A DNA stretch of 50,794 nt, taken from the NCBI GenBank assembly GCA_012719125.1, contig JAAYAY010000182.1, positions 1 to 50,794 on the forward strand. Direction: 5' to 3'. The translations under genes were made by a program, and so were the position numbers. This document shows positions 16,372-25,454 of this stretch, in pieces. The stretch is from Planctomycetaceae bacterium (GTDB lineage Bacteria > Planctomycetota > Planctomycetia > Pirellulales > Thermoguttaceae). How positions within the stretch are numbered: position 1 is the first letter of the stretch; the number at the start of each line of letters is the position of its first letter. The notes beneath the pieces were generated by a model. The model was given only the letters and a program-made list of their open reading frames with translations. It was not told the DNA's origin and made no database searches.

Positions 16372-16800
16372 ATGGACATCATCGGCACCGACATGGACCA
16401 GTTTCTCAGCGATGCACATGCGGCCTCCTGGGCCGGAATCTGCCCGGGGAATGAGGAATCGGCGGGCAAACGCAAACGGAGCAAAACGACCAAGGGCAAT
16501 CGTTGGCTGCGGCGTGCCTTGGTCCAAGCGGCCTGGGCGGCCACCCATGCCCACGACAGTTACTTGGCCGCTCAGTATCACCGTCTGGTTGGCCGCCGGG
16601 GCAAGAAGCGAGCCCTGGTCGCGGTGGCGCACACCTTGTTCGTGATCATCTACCATATCCTCAAATACCGCGTCGATTATCAAGACTTGGGCCCTGATTA
16701 CTTCCTGCGCTTGGAACCTGAACGCCAGAGACGTTACCTGGTCAAGCGACTGGAACAAATGGGCTATAAGGTGCAACTCGAACCCCAACAAGCTGCCTGA
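16372..16800 (+). pseudogene. IS110-family transposase, C-terminal domain only
   Basis: A 142-aa frame matching the C-terminal (Transposase_20) domain of IS110 recombinases, which are about 330-430 aa. It has EIGTDM-like DIIGTDMDQF, SWAGICPGNEESAGKRKR with Ser30 at the position of the catalytic serine, KGNRWLRRALVQAAWAA, and HTLFVIIYHILK. The N-terminal RuvC-like DEDD domain is missing. GGGAGG at 16360-16365 lies about 7 nt before the ATG, as if the native start region had been joined in frame to codons of the C-terminal domain by an internal deletion. The frame is otherwise clean. It cannot recombine by itself; complementation by a full-length relative is conceivable. Confidence 0.8.
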
Positions 16801-16870
16801 AACTCAACCATAAACTCCCTCACGCCAGGCGTCCTCCGCTATCGCTATGCGCCCACCCTGGATGATTTTC

Positions 16871-16934
16871 GAGGCAGGCGGGAATCCAGTGACGTTTGCC
16901 GAGTGTCTGGATTTCCGCCTTCGCGGGAATGACG
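16871..16934. repeat. REP-like palindromic repeat, right copy
   Basis: AGGCGGGAATCCAG (about 16875-16888) pairs with CTGGATTTCCGCCT (16907-16920), one mismatch, and then runs into CTTCGCGGGAATGACG (16919-16934), the inverted partner of 16125-16140. It lies between the IS relic and the convergent methyltransferase gene. Confidence 0.6.
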
Positions 16935-16971
16935 TGGCGATTTGCGCAAGCTCCCCACAACCTCGACCGCC

Positions 16972-17733
16972 TCACTCACCCTTGACCGCCACCGCCAGCA
17001 TCTCGAAATCGTTGGGCGTGAGCTCGTGCTCGCGGCTGAATTCGCCCAGATGGCTGCCGAAGATGTCGACCTTGGCGAACCCGGCCGTCTCCAACAGCCA
17101 ACGCAGTTCGCACGGCGTGTAGTAGCGTTCGTTGGTCTCGACCGTGTGCGACTGGCCCGCGTCGTCGACGAATGTCAGCTCGGCCCCCTCGCGAAACGTC
17201 ATCAGATCGAACGTTATTTTGTCGAGCGCCGACTTCGATGCGGCGGCATCGAGGAAGTCCTTGACGGAGTGGAACAGCGGGAACAGGGCGTTGAGCGCGG
17301 TCAGCATCAACTTGCCGCCGGGCCGCAGCGCCGCGCCGGCGTGCCGGAGAATCGCGTGGTTCTTCTCGTCGGTCTCCATCAGTGAAAACCCGCCTTCGCA
17401 GAACATGACGGCGGCGTCAAACTCCCGCTCGAAATGCGGCTGGGTCGCGTCCCGGCGTTGAAAGTCGACGGCCACGCCGGCTTCGTCCGCCTTTTCTCGG
17501 GCGCGCCGAAGCTGGGCCTCGGAGAGATCGAAGCCCGTCACCTGGTAGCCGCGCCCGGCCAGTTCGATGGCATGGCGGCCCGTGCCGCAGCCGATATCGA
17601 GGATCCGCTTGGCGCGATCGCCTCCCAGCTCTCGTTCAACGAAGTCGACCTCGCCCACGGTTCCTTGCGTGAAGGGTTCCGTGTCGTAGGTCTTGCCATA
17701 GTTCGCGAAAAGCGTTTCATACCATTGCGTCAT
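16972..17733 (-). CDS. class I SAM-dependent methyltransferase
   Basis: A 253-aa Rossmann-fold methyltransferase. Motif I is ILDIGCGTGRHAIELA, the acidic residue after beta-2 is in VTGFDLSEAQL, and ATQPHFEREFDAAVMFCEGGF and LRPGGKLMLTALN follow. It resembles small-molecule or tRNA methyltransferases of the Methyltransf_25 group, but the acceptor is unknown. Start ATG at 17733 has GGAG 8 nt upstream; the open frame upstream to 18171 is antisense-like sequence from the ATPase gene. It lies about 90 bp downstream of the ATPase gene on the same strand. Confidence 0.9.
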   Translation of the reverse strand: MTQWYETLFANYGKTYDTEPFTQGTVGEVDFVERELGGDRAKRILDIGCGTGRHAIELAGRGYQVTGFDLSEAQLRRAREKADEAGVAVDFQRRDATQPHFEREFDAAVMFCEGGFSLMETDEKNHAILRHAGAALRPGGKLMLTALNALFPLFHSVKDFLDAAASKSALDKITFDLMTFREGAELTFVDDAGQSHTVETNERYYTPCELRWLLETAGFAKVDIFGSHLGEFSREHELTPNDFEMLAVAVKGE

Positions 17734-17822
17734 GTCGATTTCTCCACGGTGTACCGGCTTGAGACACCGGAAGGCGCCGATGGGTTCGCGCGGAATCATT
17801 GCGGAAAGGACTGCGCGCGACT

Positions 17823-19061
17823 TCAATCGTGCGGCAGCAAGTATTCCGTGGGAATACGGCGGAAGACCTCTTCGGTGCTGGTGACGCCCTGAGCGACTTT
17901 GAGCAGGGCGGAGCGGCGGAGGTCCAGCATGCCCTGGCTGACGGCCATGTCGTTGATTTCGCGAGCCCGTTTTCGCTCGACGATCATCTGGCGGATCTCG
18001 TTGGTGACGCGGAGCACTTCGGAGACGCCCGTCCGGCCGGTGTAGCCTTCGCCGTGGCAGGCCTCGCAGCCCGGGGCCGAATAGAGGCACTCGCCTTGGC
18101 CCGGTTCGAGGTACTGCTTGATGTCGTCGAAGGTTTGCGGCGCGGCGCTCAGGTCGAACGACATCTTGCACTTCTCACACAAGGTCCGCACGAGCCGTTG
18201 GGAAACCACACCGATCAGACAGGTGGAGAGGAAATAGGGCACGACGTCGAGGGCCAGCATGCTGTCGACGGCGCCGGCGGCGATGGGGGCGTGGAGCGTG
18301 GCGAACACGAGTTGGCCGCTGTTGGCGGCTCGCACGGCCGTTTCGGCGGTGATCGGGTCGCGGATCTCGCCGACCATGATGATGTCGGGAGATTGACGGA
18401 GCACGCTGACGAGCAGATCGGGGAAACCCAAACGGATCCTGGGATTCACCTGGGATTGGCGGATCCCGTCGATGACGTACTCGATCGGATCTTCGATCGT
18501 GTTGATCTTGTGGGTGCCGTCGTTGAGTTGCTGGAGGCAGCTATAGAGCGTGGTGGTCTTTCCGGCTCCCGCCGGTCCCGTCACCAGAATCAAGCCGCTC
18601 GGGCGTTGCAGAAGGCCCATGAGGATATTGAGGTTGGCGCGGTGGAAACCAAGGGACGATATCTCCATTAATCCCACGCTGCTGTCGAGCAGGCGGATCG
18701 CCATGTCCTCGCCGTGGAGCGTGGGAATCGTGCTGACGCGGACGTCGAGCTTGCGCCCGTCGTTCATGGGGCAGAGCCATCGTCCGTCGGCGGGTCGCCG
18801 GCGCTGGGCCACGTCCATCCCGGCGGTGGCCTTGATGTGATTGATGAAATTGCGCCCGGCAGAAGCGGCGATCGCCGCCACGCGTCGAAAAGTTCCCAGA
18901 TGGCGAACCGAGATGCAGATGCTGTTCTCGTGGGCGGTCAGGAAGACGTCGCTGGCCGGCAAGGCAGCAGCGTATTCGAACAACTGCGTCGCGGCCGACT
19001 CGACGGTCGTCTCATTCAGGTTGATTCCATCCAGCGGGCAAGACGGCAATTCGGTGGTCAT
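17823..19061 (-). CDS. GspE/PulE/PilB-type ATPase without the N-terminal recruitment domain
   Basis: A 412-aa hexameric ATPase of the type II secretion/type IV pilus family. It has Walker A TGPAGAGKTTT (161-171), the Asp box TIEDPIEY (188-195), Walker B PDIIMVGEIRD (225-235), the His box GQLVFATLHAP and the tetracysteine zinc site (Cys295, Cys298, Cys332, Cys335). GspE/PilB proteins are usually 500-600 aa; the N1 domain that docks on GspL/PilM is reduced to about 35 residues. No secretin, pseudopilin or inner-membrane platform gene is nearby. ATG at 19061 overlaps the stop of the STAS gene by 4 bp (ATGA), so the two are translationally coupled. Confidence 0.92.
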   Translation of the reverse strand: MTTELPSCPLDGINLNETTVESAATQLFEYAAALPASDVFLTAHENSICISVRHLGTFRRVAAIAASAGRNFINHIKATAGMDVAQRRRPADGRWLCPMNDGRKLDVRVSTIPTLHGEDMAIRLLDSSVGLMEISSLGFHRANLNILMGLLQRPSGLILVTGPAGAGKTTTLYSCLQQLNDGTHKINTIEDPIEYVIDGIRQSQVNPRIRLGFPDLLVSVLRQSPDIIMVGEIRDPITAETAVRAANSGQLVFATLHAPIAAGAVDSMLALDVVPYFLSTCLIGVVSQRLVRTLCEKCKMSFDLSAAPQTFDDIKQYLEPGQGECLYSAPGCEACHGEGYTGRTGVSEVLRVTNEIRQMIVERKRAREINDMAVSQGMLDLRRSALLKVAQGVTSTEEVFRRIPTEYLLPHD

Positions 19062-19414
19062 TCCGGCGCTCCTTGGACCAATTTCAGCGCTTCCGATTCG
19101 CTGTCGGCCACATTGAGAACCTGGTCGAGTCGCATGACCTTCAAGGTCTCCATGACCGTGAAGGGCACGGAATGAATGGCGAACTTCCCGCCAGCGTCGC
19201 AGAATCGTTTGTGCTGGACGACCAGCCAGCTCATTCCGGCCGAATCGACCAGCTCCACTCCGGTCATGTCGAACAAGACCGTTTGGCGGTAACCTCGGCC
19301 TTCGAGGAGTTCAGAAAGCGCCTCCTGCTGTTCCGCCAGCACGGCCAAGTTGATCCTTCCACTGGCATCGACGCGGAGGACCTGACCGTCATCGGAACGC
19401 AAGCTCAATTGCAT
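19058..19414 (-). CDS. STAS-domain protein (anti-sigma factor antagonist-like)
   Basis: A 118-aa single-domain protein with the STAS fold. The conserved loop is TVLFDMTGVELVDSAGMSWLV, with a Ser at the SpoIIAA phosphorylation position (VDSAG), followed by the amphipathic helix region CDAGGKFAIHS. Such proteins bind a switch kinase or form input modules for other enzymes. Start at 19414 has GGGGGAG about 7-8 nt upstream. It overlaps the ATPase gene in an ATGA junction; no RsbW-type kinase or PP2C phosphatase is visible in the window. Confidence 0.88.
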   Translation of the reverse strand: MQLSLRSDDGQVLRVDASGRINLAVLAEQQEALSELLEGRGYRQTVLFDMTGVELVDSAGMSWLVVQHKRFCDAGGKFAIHSVPFTVMETLKVMRLDQVLNVADSESEALKLVQGAPE

Positions 19415-19675
19415 GGAACGTCTCCCCCACAGGGCGGCGGGGCCGCCAACCAGGACGAACTGCCCGCCGGACCGCATGCTGGATTCTGGCCCGTTGGGTT
19501 CGTCAAAACATTATGGCAGAATCGAGGACAATTACCAGAGGTGGAAGGGACCCCGTATCGTGCTCACGGGGGACCATTACACGTTCGTCAGAGCGTTCGC
19601 GGCGATTTCCCATGCCTGCCCCTGGATGGGACAATCCCGGCATTTCGGATAGTCCAAATGGGCCGCAGCCGGGGA

Positions 19676-20734
19676 TCATTTTTCCAGCCCGTATTCCTTG
19701 AGCTTCTTGTGGAGCGTGTTTCGGTTGATCCCCAACCGGGTAGCTGCCTTCACTTGGACGCTGTCGCAGGCGGCCATCACCTGGGCAATCAACTCGCGCT
19801 CGACCCGGCTGACGATCTTGGCATGGAGATTATCCTCCTGAGGGCCGGCGGTTTCCAGTCCGTACTCGACCAGTTCGGATGTCAGAGTCTCCAGGTCGGC
19901 GACCCTCTGGCGTCCGATGCGGGGTGGTCTGCGTCCCAGGACCGTTTCGGGCAGGAGATCGCAAGTCAGTTCATCCCCCGGCGCGAGCACGACGGCCCGC
20001 TCGATGTAGTTCTGCAACTCCCGGACGTTACCGGGCCAGGAATAGGCAATCAAGGCCTCCATGGCCTCGTGATCGACGTGGGGCACGTGGCGGTTGTTGG
20101 CTTCGTTGTAGACTTTGAGGAAATGCCCGACCAATTCGGGGATGTCCTCACGGCGTTCTCGCAAGGGGGGCAGAAAGATCGTGACCACGTTGAGGCGGTA
20201 ATAGAGGTCTTCACGAAATCGATTGTTTGCGACCTCCTCCAGCAAATCCCGATTGCTGGCGGCGACCACGCGGGTGTCGACGCGAATGGTCTGGGTGTCG
20301 CCGACGCGTTCGAATTCGTGCTCTTGAAGAACGCGGAGGAGCTTGACCTGGAGCTTGGCCGTCGTCGAGTTGATTTCGTCGAGGAAGACGGTGCCGGTGT
20401 GGGCGGCCTCGAATCGCCCCGTGCGATTGTTGACGGCGCCGGTGAACGATCCGCGGACGTGCCCAAACAGTTCGCTTTCCAGGAGGTTCTCGGCCAGGGC
20501 CCCGCAATTGACGCGAACGAAGGGGCCGCTGCCGCGATGGCTGAGAACGTGAATCGCCTTGGAGATGAGTTCCTTTCCCGTGCCGGTTTCACCGAGCAGC
20601 AGAACGGAGGCGTTCGACTTGGCGACTTGGCGCGTGATCCGATACACCTCCTGCATGGCGGGCCCCGATCCGATCAGGCCCGGTATGGGAGGTCCCGTCT
20701 CTTCCTGGTCTCGGCGAAGGGGGACTTGAGTCAT
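19676..20734 (-). CDS. sigma-54 interaction domain activator lacking a sensor domain
   Basis: A 352-aa bacterial enhancer-binding protein. The AAA+ core starts at residue about 18 and has Walker A GETGTGKE (48-55), the sigma-54-contact loop GSFTGA (95-100, Ser in place of Ala), Walker B TVFLDEIN and the arginine-finger region NRDLLEEVANNRFREDLYYRLN. The C-terminal Fis-type HTH ends in KAATRLGINRNTLHKKLKEYG. No receiver, GAF or PAS domain precedes the AAA+ core, as in PspF-type regulators that are controlled by a partner protein. It is 38 bp downstream of the HEAT-protein gene and 261 bp upstream of the STAS gene. Confidence 0.92.
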   Translation of the reverse strand: MTQVPLRRDQEETGPPIPGLIGSGPAMQEVYRITRQVAKSNASVLLLGETGTGKELISKAIHVLSHRGSGPFVRVNCGALAENLLESELFGHVRGSFTGAVNNRTGRFEAAHTGTVFLDEINSTTAKLQVKLLRVLQEHEFERVGDTQTIRVDTRVVAASNRDLLEEVANNRFREDLYYRLNVVTIFLPPLRERREDIPELVGHFLKVYNEANNRHVPHVDHEAMEALIAYSWPGNVRELQNYIERAVVLAPGDELTCDLLPETVLGRRPPRIGRQRVADLETLTSELVEYGLETAGPQEDNLHAKIVSRVERELIAQVMAACDSVQVKAATRLGINRNTLHKKLKEYGLEK

Positions 20735-20772
20735 CGTCCGCCTGTCTCACTCCTTCTCGGGCCCACGACGAA

Positions 20773-23067
20773 TCACGGCTCTTCGGGCGGGTTCGGCAAA
20801 TCGACCGGCGATGTCTTGATCCGTTGGGCCACTCGGGCGGGAGCTTCCAGGCAATTGAGGATCGCCGAAAGAATCTGTTGAGTGGGCCGGTCCAGCTTCT
20901 CGCTTCGGTTGTAGAGATCGTATTGGTGGAGGATCTCGGTCGAGGTCAACAGGATGCCGTGGCCTTCGGCGTTGTCCCACAAGGCCTCCACGGCCGCCTT
21001 GCGCTGCGGGAGCGGCTGAGTCCAGCGGCTGGCCAGTTCCACCAGCGCCTTCTGGGCTTCCGGAGTCCCGGTACTGGCCAGGATGGTCATGGCCTGCGGC
21101 GCCAATTCAGGAATGAACAGGGCCTCATAGACCGCGTCGATCTTCCTGGGCAGCCGGAACACCTTGTGCCCCGCACTCCAGTCGGCCAGCCACTGCATCG
21201 CCTGGCCCGCCTGCTGAAATCGTTGGGCCGAATTGAGACGCTTCATCCCGGCCAGGGCGAGCACCTGCTCCACCTGCCACACGACCACCTCCTGGGAATG
21301 AGCCCGCGGAAAAGCCGTGACCAGCGGATCGCGGCGAGCAGCATGTTCAGCTCGGGCCAAGTGTCCGTCGCGCGCCCAGATGCCGACCGGCAGCAGGGCG
21401 GTGCGATTGTCGTGCCTGAGCTGCTGGATGAGGAAGTCCACGGTCGGTTGCTGCAGGGCTTCGTCGACAAGAACCAACTCGTAGTCGGCCGACCGCAACG
21501 CCAGTTCCATCAATTCGTGTCCGGATCGCGCCGTGTCGGCAATGTATCCCAGGTCTGCCAGATGGCCGGCGATTCGCTGGGATTCCGAAGTGCTCGGACC
21601 GGCCACCAGAGCGCGGCGTTGTCCTTGAGACGTGGCGAAATGGCAAACGGCATCCACGACCGAAGCCGAACCGGCAAACGGCGTGTTCGGGTCGAGTGCG
21701 ACCACCGCTTCGATCGCCGCAAATCGCACGCGTGCGTCGTCGTGCGCCACCGCCTTGACCAGCGGGGTCGTCGATCCCTCGGCACAGAGTTGTTCCAGGA
21801 CGCTGCCGCGCTCGCCGAGGATGCGCACGGCACTGACGGCTGCCCCGGCGTAGTTGTGCTCCATCGCATAGACCAGCACGTCCTCGACAACATCGAGCCC
21901 CGCTGCGGCCGCCTTGCCGGCAGGTGAATCGACGGCGACGGGGAGCGGGTTCTCGAGTCCCGCTACCTGGGCGGCTTGCTCCAGCAGGCAGGTCAGGTAG
22001 AGAACGCGAACCTGCTCGTCGTCCGGGCGGAGGTGATGGGCGTCTTCTGCCAGCCGCGATGCAAACACCATGGCTACGTCGCCGGCCGGGCGCTGCATCG
22101 CCACCGGCCGATGGGACTGCTCGTCCCAGATCCAGACGGTCACGTTTCCGTCGAGATCCTCCCGGAAACGCTTCCGCCCGGTTAAATAATCGTTGGCTTC
22201 CTGCAGCAGCATGTCCGTGGCTACAGTTACGTCGGGCACGGGACGGCCGAAGGTGATCAGGCCGCGTTTTGCGGTGGTCTGCAACTCCTCATCGGTGTCG
22301 GGGGCGACTGCCGGAGCGAGGAAGAAGGGGACCGCCTCCGGAGCCCGGATCCCGGCAAGGGTATAGATCGCCTGGATCTTCAGCTTCACATCGCCGCCAT
22401 GGAGCGCAGCCAGCAGCGGGTCGACCACCGCCCGGCCGAATTGGCCAAGGGCGGCACGGATCCTCTCGTGCTGGCCGGCACGCGACGGATCGGCCAATGC
22501 GGCAATCAAGGCCTCGATCGAAACGCGTCCGCCCTGCAGAAGCCCTTCCATTGCAGCAACAGGCGCACCGGGCTCCGGTGCCGAAAGCTGACGGACCAGA
22601 TCGTCGATCCGGGTGGAATCCTGACGCACCGCCTTGGCAGCCTGCAAGACCGCATCGGCAAGCTGCTTGCCTTCGGGGGCCAATTCGGGCCGGACGGAAA
22701 GGCTCACGAAGAGAGGGGAACCGAACTGTTGTTCCAACGCAAGCAGTTGATCTTGGTCCAGGTTGGCCGCCAGCACTCGTCCGAGAAGCTGTTTGGCCAA
22801 ATCGGGGCGATCAAGGCCGGCCAGAATCTTGGCCGCGCGGACCTGTTCGGCCGGAGTGGACGGCTTGGTCGCTATGATGGCGGCCACCGCGGGACTCACG
22901 GGCTCAGGTTCCGGTGCCGCCGGAGCCTGCGCTGGAGCCGGCGCCTGAGCCTGAACTGGAGCCGGAGCGGGAGCCGGCGCCTGAGCCTGAGCCATGAAAC
23001 ACTGCACAACTCCCAGCAACAGCCACACACCGATCAGCGAGCCTGGAATCCGATAAGAAGTAGCCAT
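20773..23067 (-). CDS. exported HEAT-repeat protein with a receiver-like segment
   Basis: A 764-aa protein. It has an N-terminal signal peptide (GSLIGVWLLLGVVQCFMAQA) followed by a low-complexity Ala-Pro-Gln spacer of about 35 residues. HEAT-like helical repeats occupy about 200-300 and 395-475. Residues about 482-605 then resemble a CheY-like receiver: ALVAGPSTSESQRIAGHLA, a helix, YELVLVDEALQQPTVDFL with an Asp at the phospho-acceptor position, and a final strand and helix. The acidic pocket at the end of strand 1 is missing, so it is a pseudo-receiver at best. HEAT-like helices resume to the C-terminus. ATG at 23067 places the signal peptide at the N-terminus. The gene is followed at 38 bp by the sigma-54 activator. 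Its role is unknown. Confidence 0.82.
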   Translation of the reverse strand: MATSYRIPGSLIGVWLLLGVVQCFMAQAQAPAPAPAPVQAQAPAPAQAPAAPEPEPVSPAVAAIIATKPSTPAEQVRAAKILAGLDRPDLAKQLLGRVLAANLDQDQLLALEQQFGSPLFVSLSVRPELAPEGKQLADAVLQAAKAVRQDSTRIDDLVRQLSAPEPGAPVAAMEGLLQGGRVSIEALIAALADPSRAGQHERIRAALGQFGRAVVDPLLAALHGGDVKLKIQAIYTLAGIRAPEAVPFFLAPAVAPDTDEELQTTAKRGLITFGRPVPDVTVATDMLLQEANDYLTGRKRFREDLDGNVTVWIWDEQSHRPVAMQRPAGDVAMVFASRLAEDAHHLRPDDEQVRVLYLTCLLEQAAQVAGLENPLPVAVDSPAGKAAAAGLDVVEDVLVYAMEHNYAGAAVSAVRILGERGSVLEQLCAEGSTTPLVKAVAHDDARVRFAAIEAVVALDPNTPFAGSASVVDAVCHFATSQGQRRALVAGPSTSESQRIAGHLADLGYIADTARSGHELMELALRSADYELVLVDEALQQPTVDFLIQQLRHDNRTALLPVGIWARDGHLARAEHAARRDPLVTAFPRAHSQEVVVWQVEQVLALAGMKRLNSAQRFQQAGQAMQWLADWSAGHKVFRLPRKIDAVYEALFIPELAPQAMTILASTGTPEAQKALVELASRWTQPLPQRKAAVEALWDNAEGHGILLTSTEILHQYDLYNRSEKLDRPTQQILSAILNCLEAPARVAQRIKTSPVDLPNPPEEP

Positions 23068-23178
23068 GGTGTGTCTCATTATTCGTTGCGAGCACTTCTG
23101 TGCGAGTTCCTTCCCGGTGACCGCTGATCGACGTCTCGGGTCGTCACTCGGGCGATTGCTCTTGTTCGCCATCATGGC

Positions 23179-24567
23179 CTACTGCCGGTTGACCGAAAGT
23201 CGTTCCTTCCAATCCTCGATCTGTCGCCGAACCTGGTCGGGAGCCGTGGACCCGTAGCTTTTCATGGCCGCCACGGCCCGTTCAGCCCCCAATACGTCGT
23301 AAACCGTCTCATCAAGACTCGCGTCGGCTTGACGATAGTCGTCCAACGGCAAATCGGCAAGCCGAACTCCCTGCTTCATGGCCTTATTGACCAGTTGCCC
23401 CACGAGGCTGTGAGCTGTTCGCTGGGGAATTCCGCGGCCGATCAAGTACTCCATGAAGGTCGTTGCGTCCAAGTAGCCGCGATCAAGCCGGTCGGCAATT
23501 GCCTGCCGCTGCAACTCGGCTCCGGCCACCAACGGGGCGGCCAACTGGAGCGACGCCAGCACCGTATCGTACGAGTCGAATAGGGGTTGCTTGTCTTCCT
23601 GCAAGTCACGATTGTAAGCCAAAGGCAACCCTTTGATCAGCACCAAAAGTGCGTTCAAGTTGCCCAAAACTCGGGCGCACTTGCCGCGAATCAGTTCGAG
23701 TACGTCGGGATTCACCTTCTGGGGCATGATCGACGAGCCCGTACAGAACGTTTGGGGGGGGCGCAGGAAGTTGAACTCGGTCGTCGACCAGAGGATCCAT
23801 TCCTCCGCCCAGGTGCTGAGATGCTCTGCAATCAATGCCAGCACAAAGGCGAATTCGACCACGAAATCCCGATCGCTCGACACGTCGAGACTATTCCGGG
23901 CGACCGATTCGAACTCCAACCGCCGAGCAACGTCTTCCCGGTCGATGGGAAGGCTGGTTCCCGCCAGGGCTGCCGCGCCCAAACTCAGCACATTCACCCG
24001 CCGACGGCAGTCGGCCAACCGCTGACGGTCGCGTTCGTACTTCTCGCAATAGGCCAGCCAGTAGTGGGGCGCGAGGACCGGCTGCGCCCGCTGCATGTGG
24101 GTATACCCGGGCAGTATCACGTCGAAGTCCGCGTCGCACCGGCCGACAAAAGCGGTCTGAAGATCCCGCAGTGCCCCGTCAATCTGATCGACGGCATCGC
24201 GGACCCAGAGTCGCATGTCCGTCGATACCTGGTCGTTGCGACTGCGCCCGGTGTGCAGCTTGCGGCCTACGTCCCCGATCCGCTCGATCAACGCCCGCTC
24301 GATGTGCATGTGGATGTCTTCCAGCTCGATGCGGAACTGGAATCGATCCTCCTCAATTTCGCGTTGGATATCCGTGAGACCTTGCTCAATCTGCTGGCAT
24401 TCGCCTTGGGAGAGGAGGCCCACCTTGCACAACATTTGCGCATGGGCGATCGAACCACGGATATCGTGGGCATAGAGCCGGCGGTCGAAACTCACGCTCT
24501 CGGTGAACTGCTCGACGCGCCGATCCGTCGCTTCGTCAAAGACTCCGCCCCAGGCTTTCTCTGCCAC
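23179..24567 (-). CDS. argH: argininosuccinate lyase
   Basis: A 462-aa enzyme of the fumarase/aspartase superfamily that splits argininosuccinate into arginine and fumarate, the last step of arginine synthesis. It opens with [27 protein letters not shown] (106-114) holds substrate-binding residues, and the family signature [12 protein letters not shown] (277-288) includes the catalytic Ser loop. GTG at 24567 was chosen because GGAG lies 6 nt upstream; the ATG at 24573 would overlap that site. A strong sigma-70 promoter match sits about 45 nt upstream. Confidence 0.95.
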   Translation of the reverse strand: MAEKAWGGVFDEATDRRVEQFTESVSFDRRLYAHDIRGSIAHAQMLCKVGLLSQGECQQIEQGLTDIQREIEEDRFQFRIELEDIHMHIERALIERIGDVGRKLHTGRSRNDQVSTDMRLWVRDAVDQIDGALRDLQTAFVGRCDADFDVILPGYTHMQRAQPVLAPHYWLAYCEKYERDRQRLADCRRRVNVLSLGAAALAGTSLPIDREDVARRLEFESVARNSLDVSSDRDFVVEFAFVLALIAEHLSTWAEEWILWSTTEFNFLRPPQTFCTGSSIMPQKVNPDVLELIRGKCARVLGNLNALLVLIKGLPLAYNRDLQEDKQPLFDSYDTVLASLQLAAPLVAGAELQRQAIADRLDRGYLDATTFMEYLIGRGIPQRTAHSLVGQLVNKAMKQGVRLADLPLDDYRQADASLDETVYDVLGAERAVAAMKSYGSTAPDQVRRQIEDWKERLSVNRQ

Positions 24568-24618
24568 TGGCATCTCCGAAGACACGATCGCAAGCAAGAT
24601 AAGCACGCCAACATAGTA

Positions 24619-24647
24619 ACTCTAAACAGGTTAGGACGACGTGTCAA
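24619..24647 (-). promoter_or_regulatory. sigma-70 promoter of argH
   Basis: On the minus strand, a consensus TTGACA (complement of 24642-24647) and TAGAGT (complement of 24619-24624), exactly 17 bp apart. Transcription would start near 24612, about 45 nt before the GTG start. Confidence 0.65.
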
Positions 24648-24773
24648 CGACGAAACCGGGGCGCAGGCCGGGCCGATAGGTGAGTGAATCGCCTGCCGTA
24701 GGCCCCTCCAATAGAGTTGGGAGGCGTGTGATCGAACCGTCCCCCCAGAACAGGCTTCGCCTTGCAGAAAGGC

Positions 24774-25328
24774 CTACCAGGCAAACAACTCCCTCACAGG
24801 CATCTCAAATCCGGGCAGGAGAGTCGGTTCGGTCAGTTGCCCGTTTTCGTCCAAGGTCTCGGGGTCCGAACCAGCCCGGTGGACCGTTACGGTCCGTTTC
24901 CCGGGATCGATGTCCCAGACGACTTGCACACCCAGGCCAAGGTATTCCTCGATCTTCGCGGCGATGTCCTTGGGGCGGTCCTCAGGCGAGCGAATCTCAA
25001 CGGCCAGATCGGGTGGGCCAGGGAAGTAGCCCTTGTGTGGGGCCGCGGATGCCCGCGAGGAGCGAACCACAGCGACGTCAGGGGCGCGAACGGTGTCCGG
25101 ATTTCGTTCCAGCAAGAACCCCGCATCTCCCATATACACGCGTCCAAGTCCGTGAGTCCGTACGTAGGGCCCCAACGCCAGGTGGAGATTTCCCTCAATC
25201 TGCGAGTGTTCTTCTCCGGCCGGCGTCATCATGACCAGTTCTCCTCGAACCAGTTCGCAGGGACCCAAGTCGTAAGGTGCAGCGAGCAGTTGTTCGGCCG
25301 TCGTTATCGAGGGGATCTTGGTCGACAT
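24774..25328 (-). CDS. Uma2 family (DUF820) PD-(D/E)XK nuclease-like protein
   Basis: A 184-aa member of the Uma2/DUF820 family, restriction-endonuclease-like folds abundant in cyanobacteria and planctomycetes. Candidate active-site elements are VRAPDVAVV (80-88), PDLAVEIRSPED (106-117, Asp107 and Glu111) and the downstream Lys in AAKIEEYL. C-terminal VVWDIDPGKRTVTVHR completes the family pattern. Biological substrates are unknown; many genomes carry dozens of copies. It is monocistronic, between argH and the BRCT-MerR-TPR gene. Confidence 0.9.
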   Translation of the reverse strand: MSTKIPSITTAEQLLAAPYDLGPCELVRGELVMMTPAGEEHSQIEGNLHLALGPYVRTHGLGRVYMGDAGFLLERNPDTVRAPDVAVVRSSRASAAPHKGYFPGPPDLAVEIRSPEDRPKDIAAKIEEYLGLGVQVVWDIDPGKRTVTVHRAGSDPETLDENGQLTEPTLLPGFEMPVRELFAW

Positions 25329-25454
25329 GCGTGCCCTCCCGAACTCGTTGTGGCGACTGATATTAACGCGGAGGAGATCTCACCCTCAATCTACACTCGA
25401 AGTGCCCCCCTGGGCAACACAAGCTGGCACAGACACGGCCCTTATGGGGGGTTG

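Noticed and set aside
16972-18171. A 399-codon version of the methyltransferase
   Set aside because: The extra 146 residues are Arg/Pro-rich and lie over the ATPase gene; the ATG at 17733 has a good ribosome-binding site.
19073-20881. About 600-codon plus-strand frame opposite the STAS gene and sigma-54 activator
   Set aside because: Mirror image of real codon structure with no recognisable motif.
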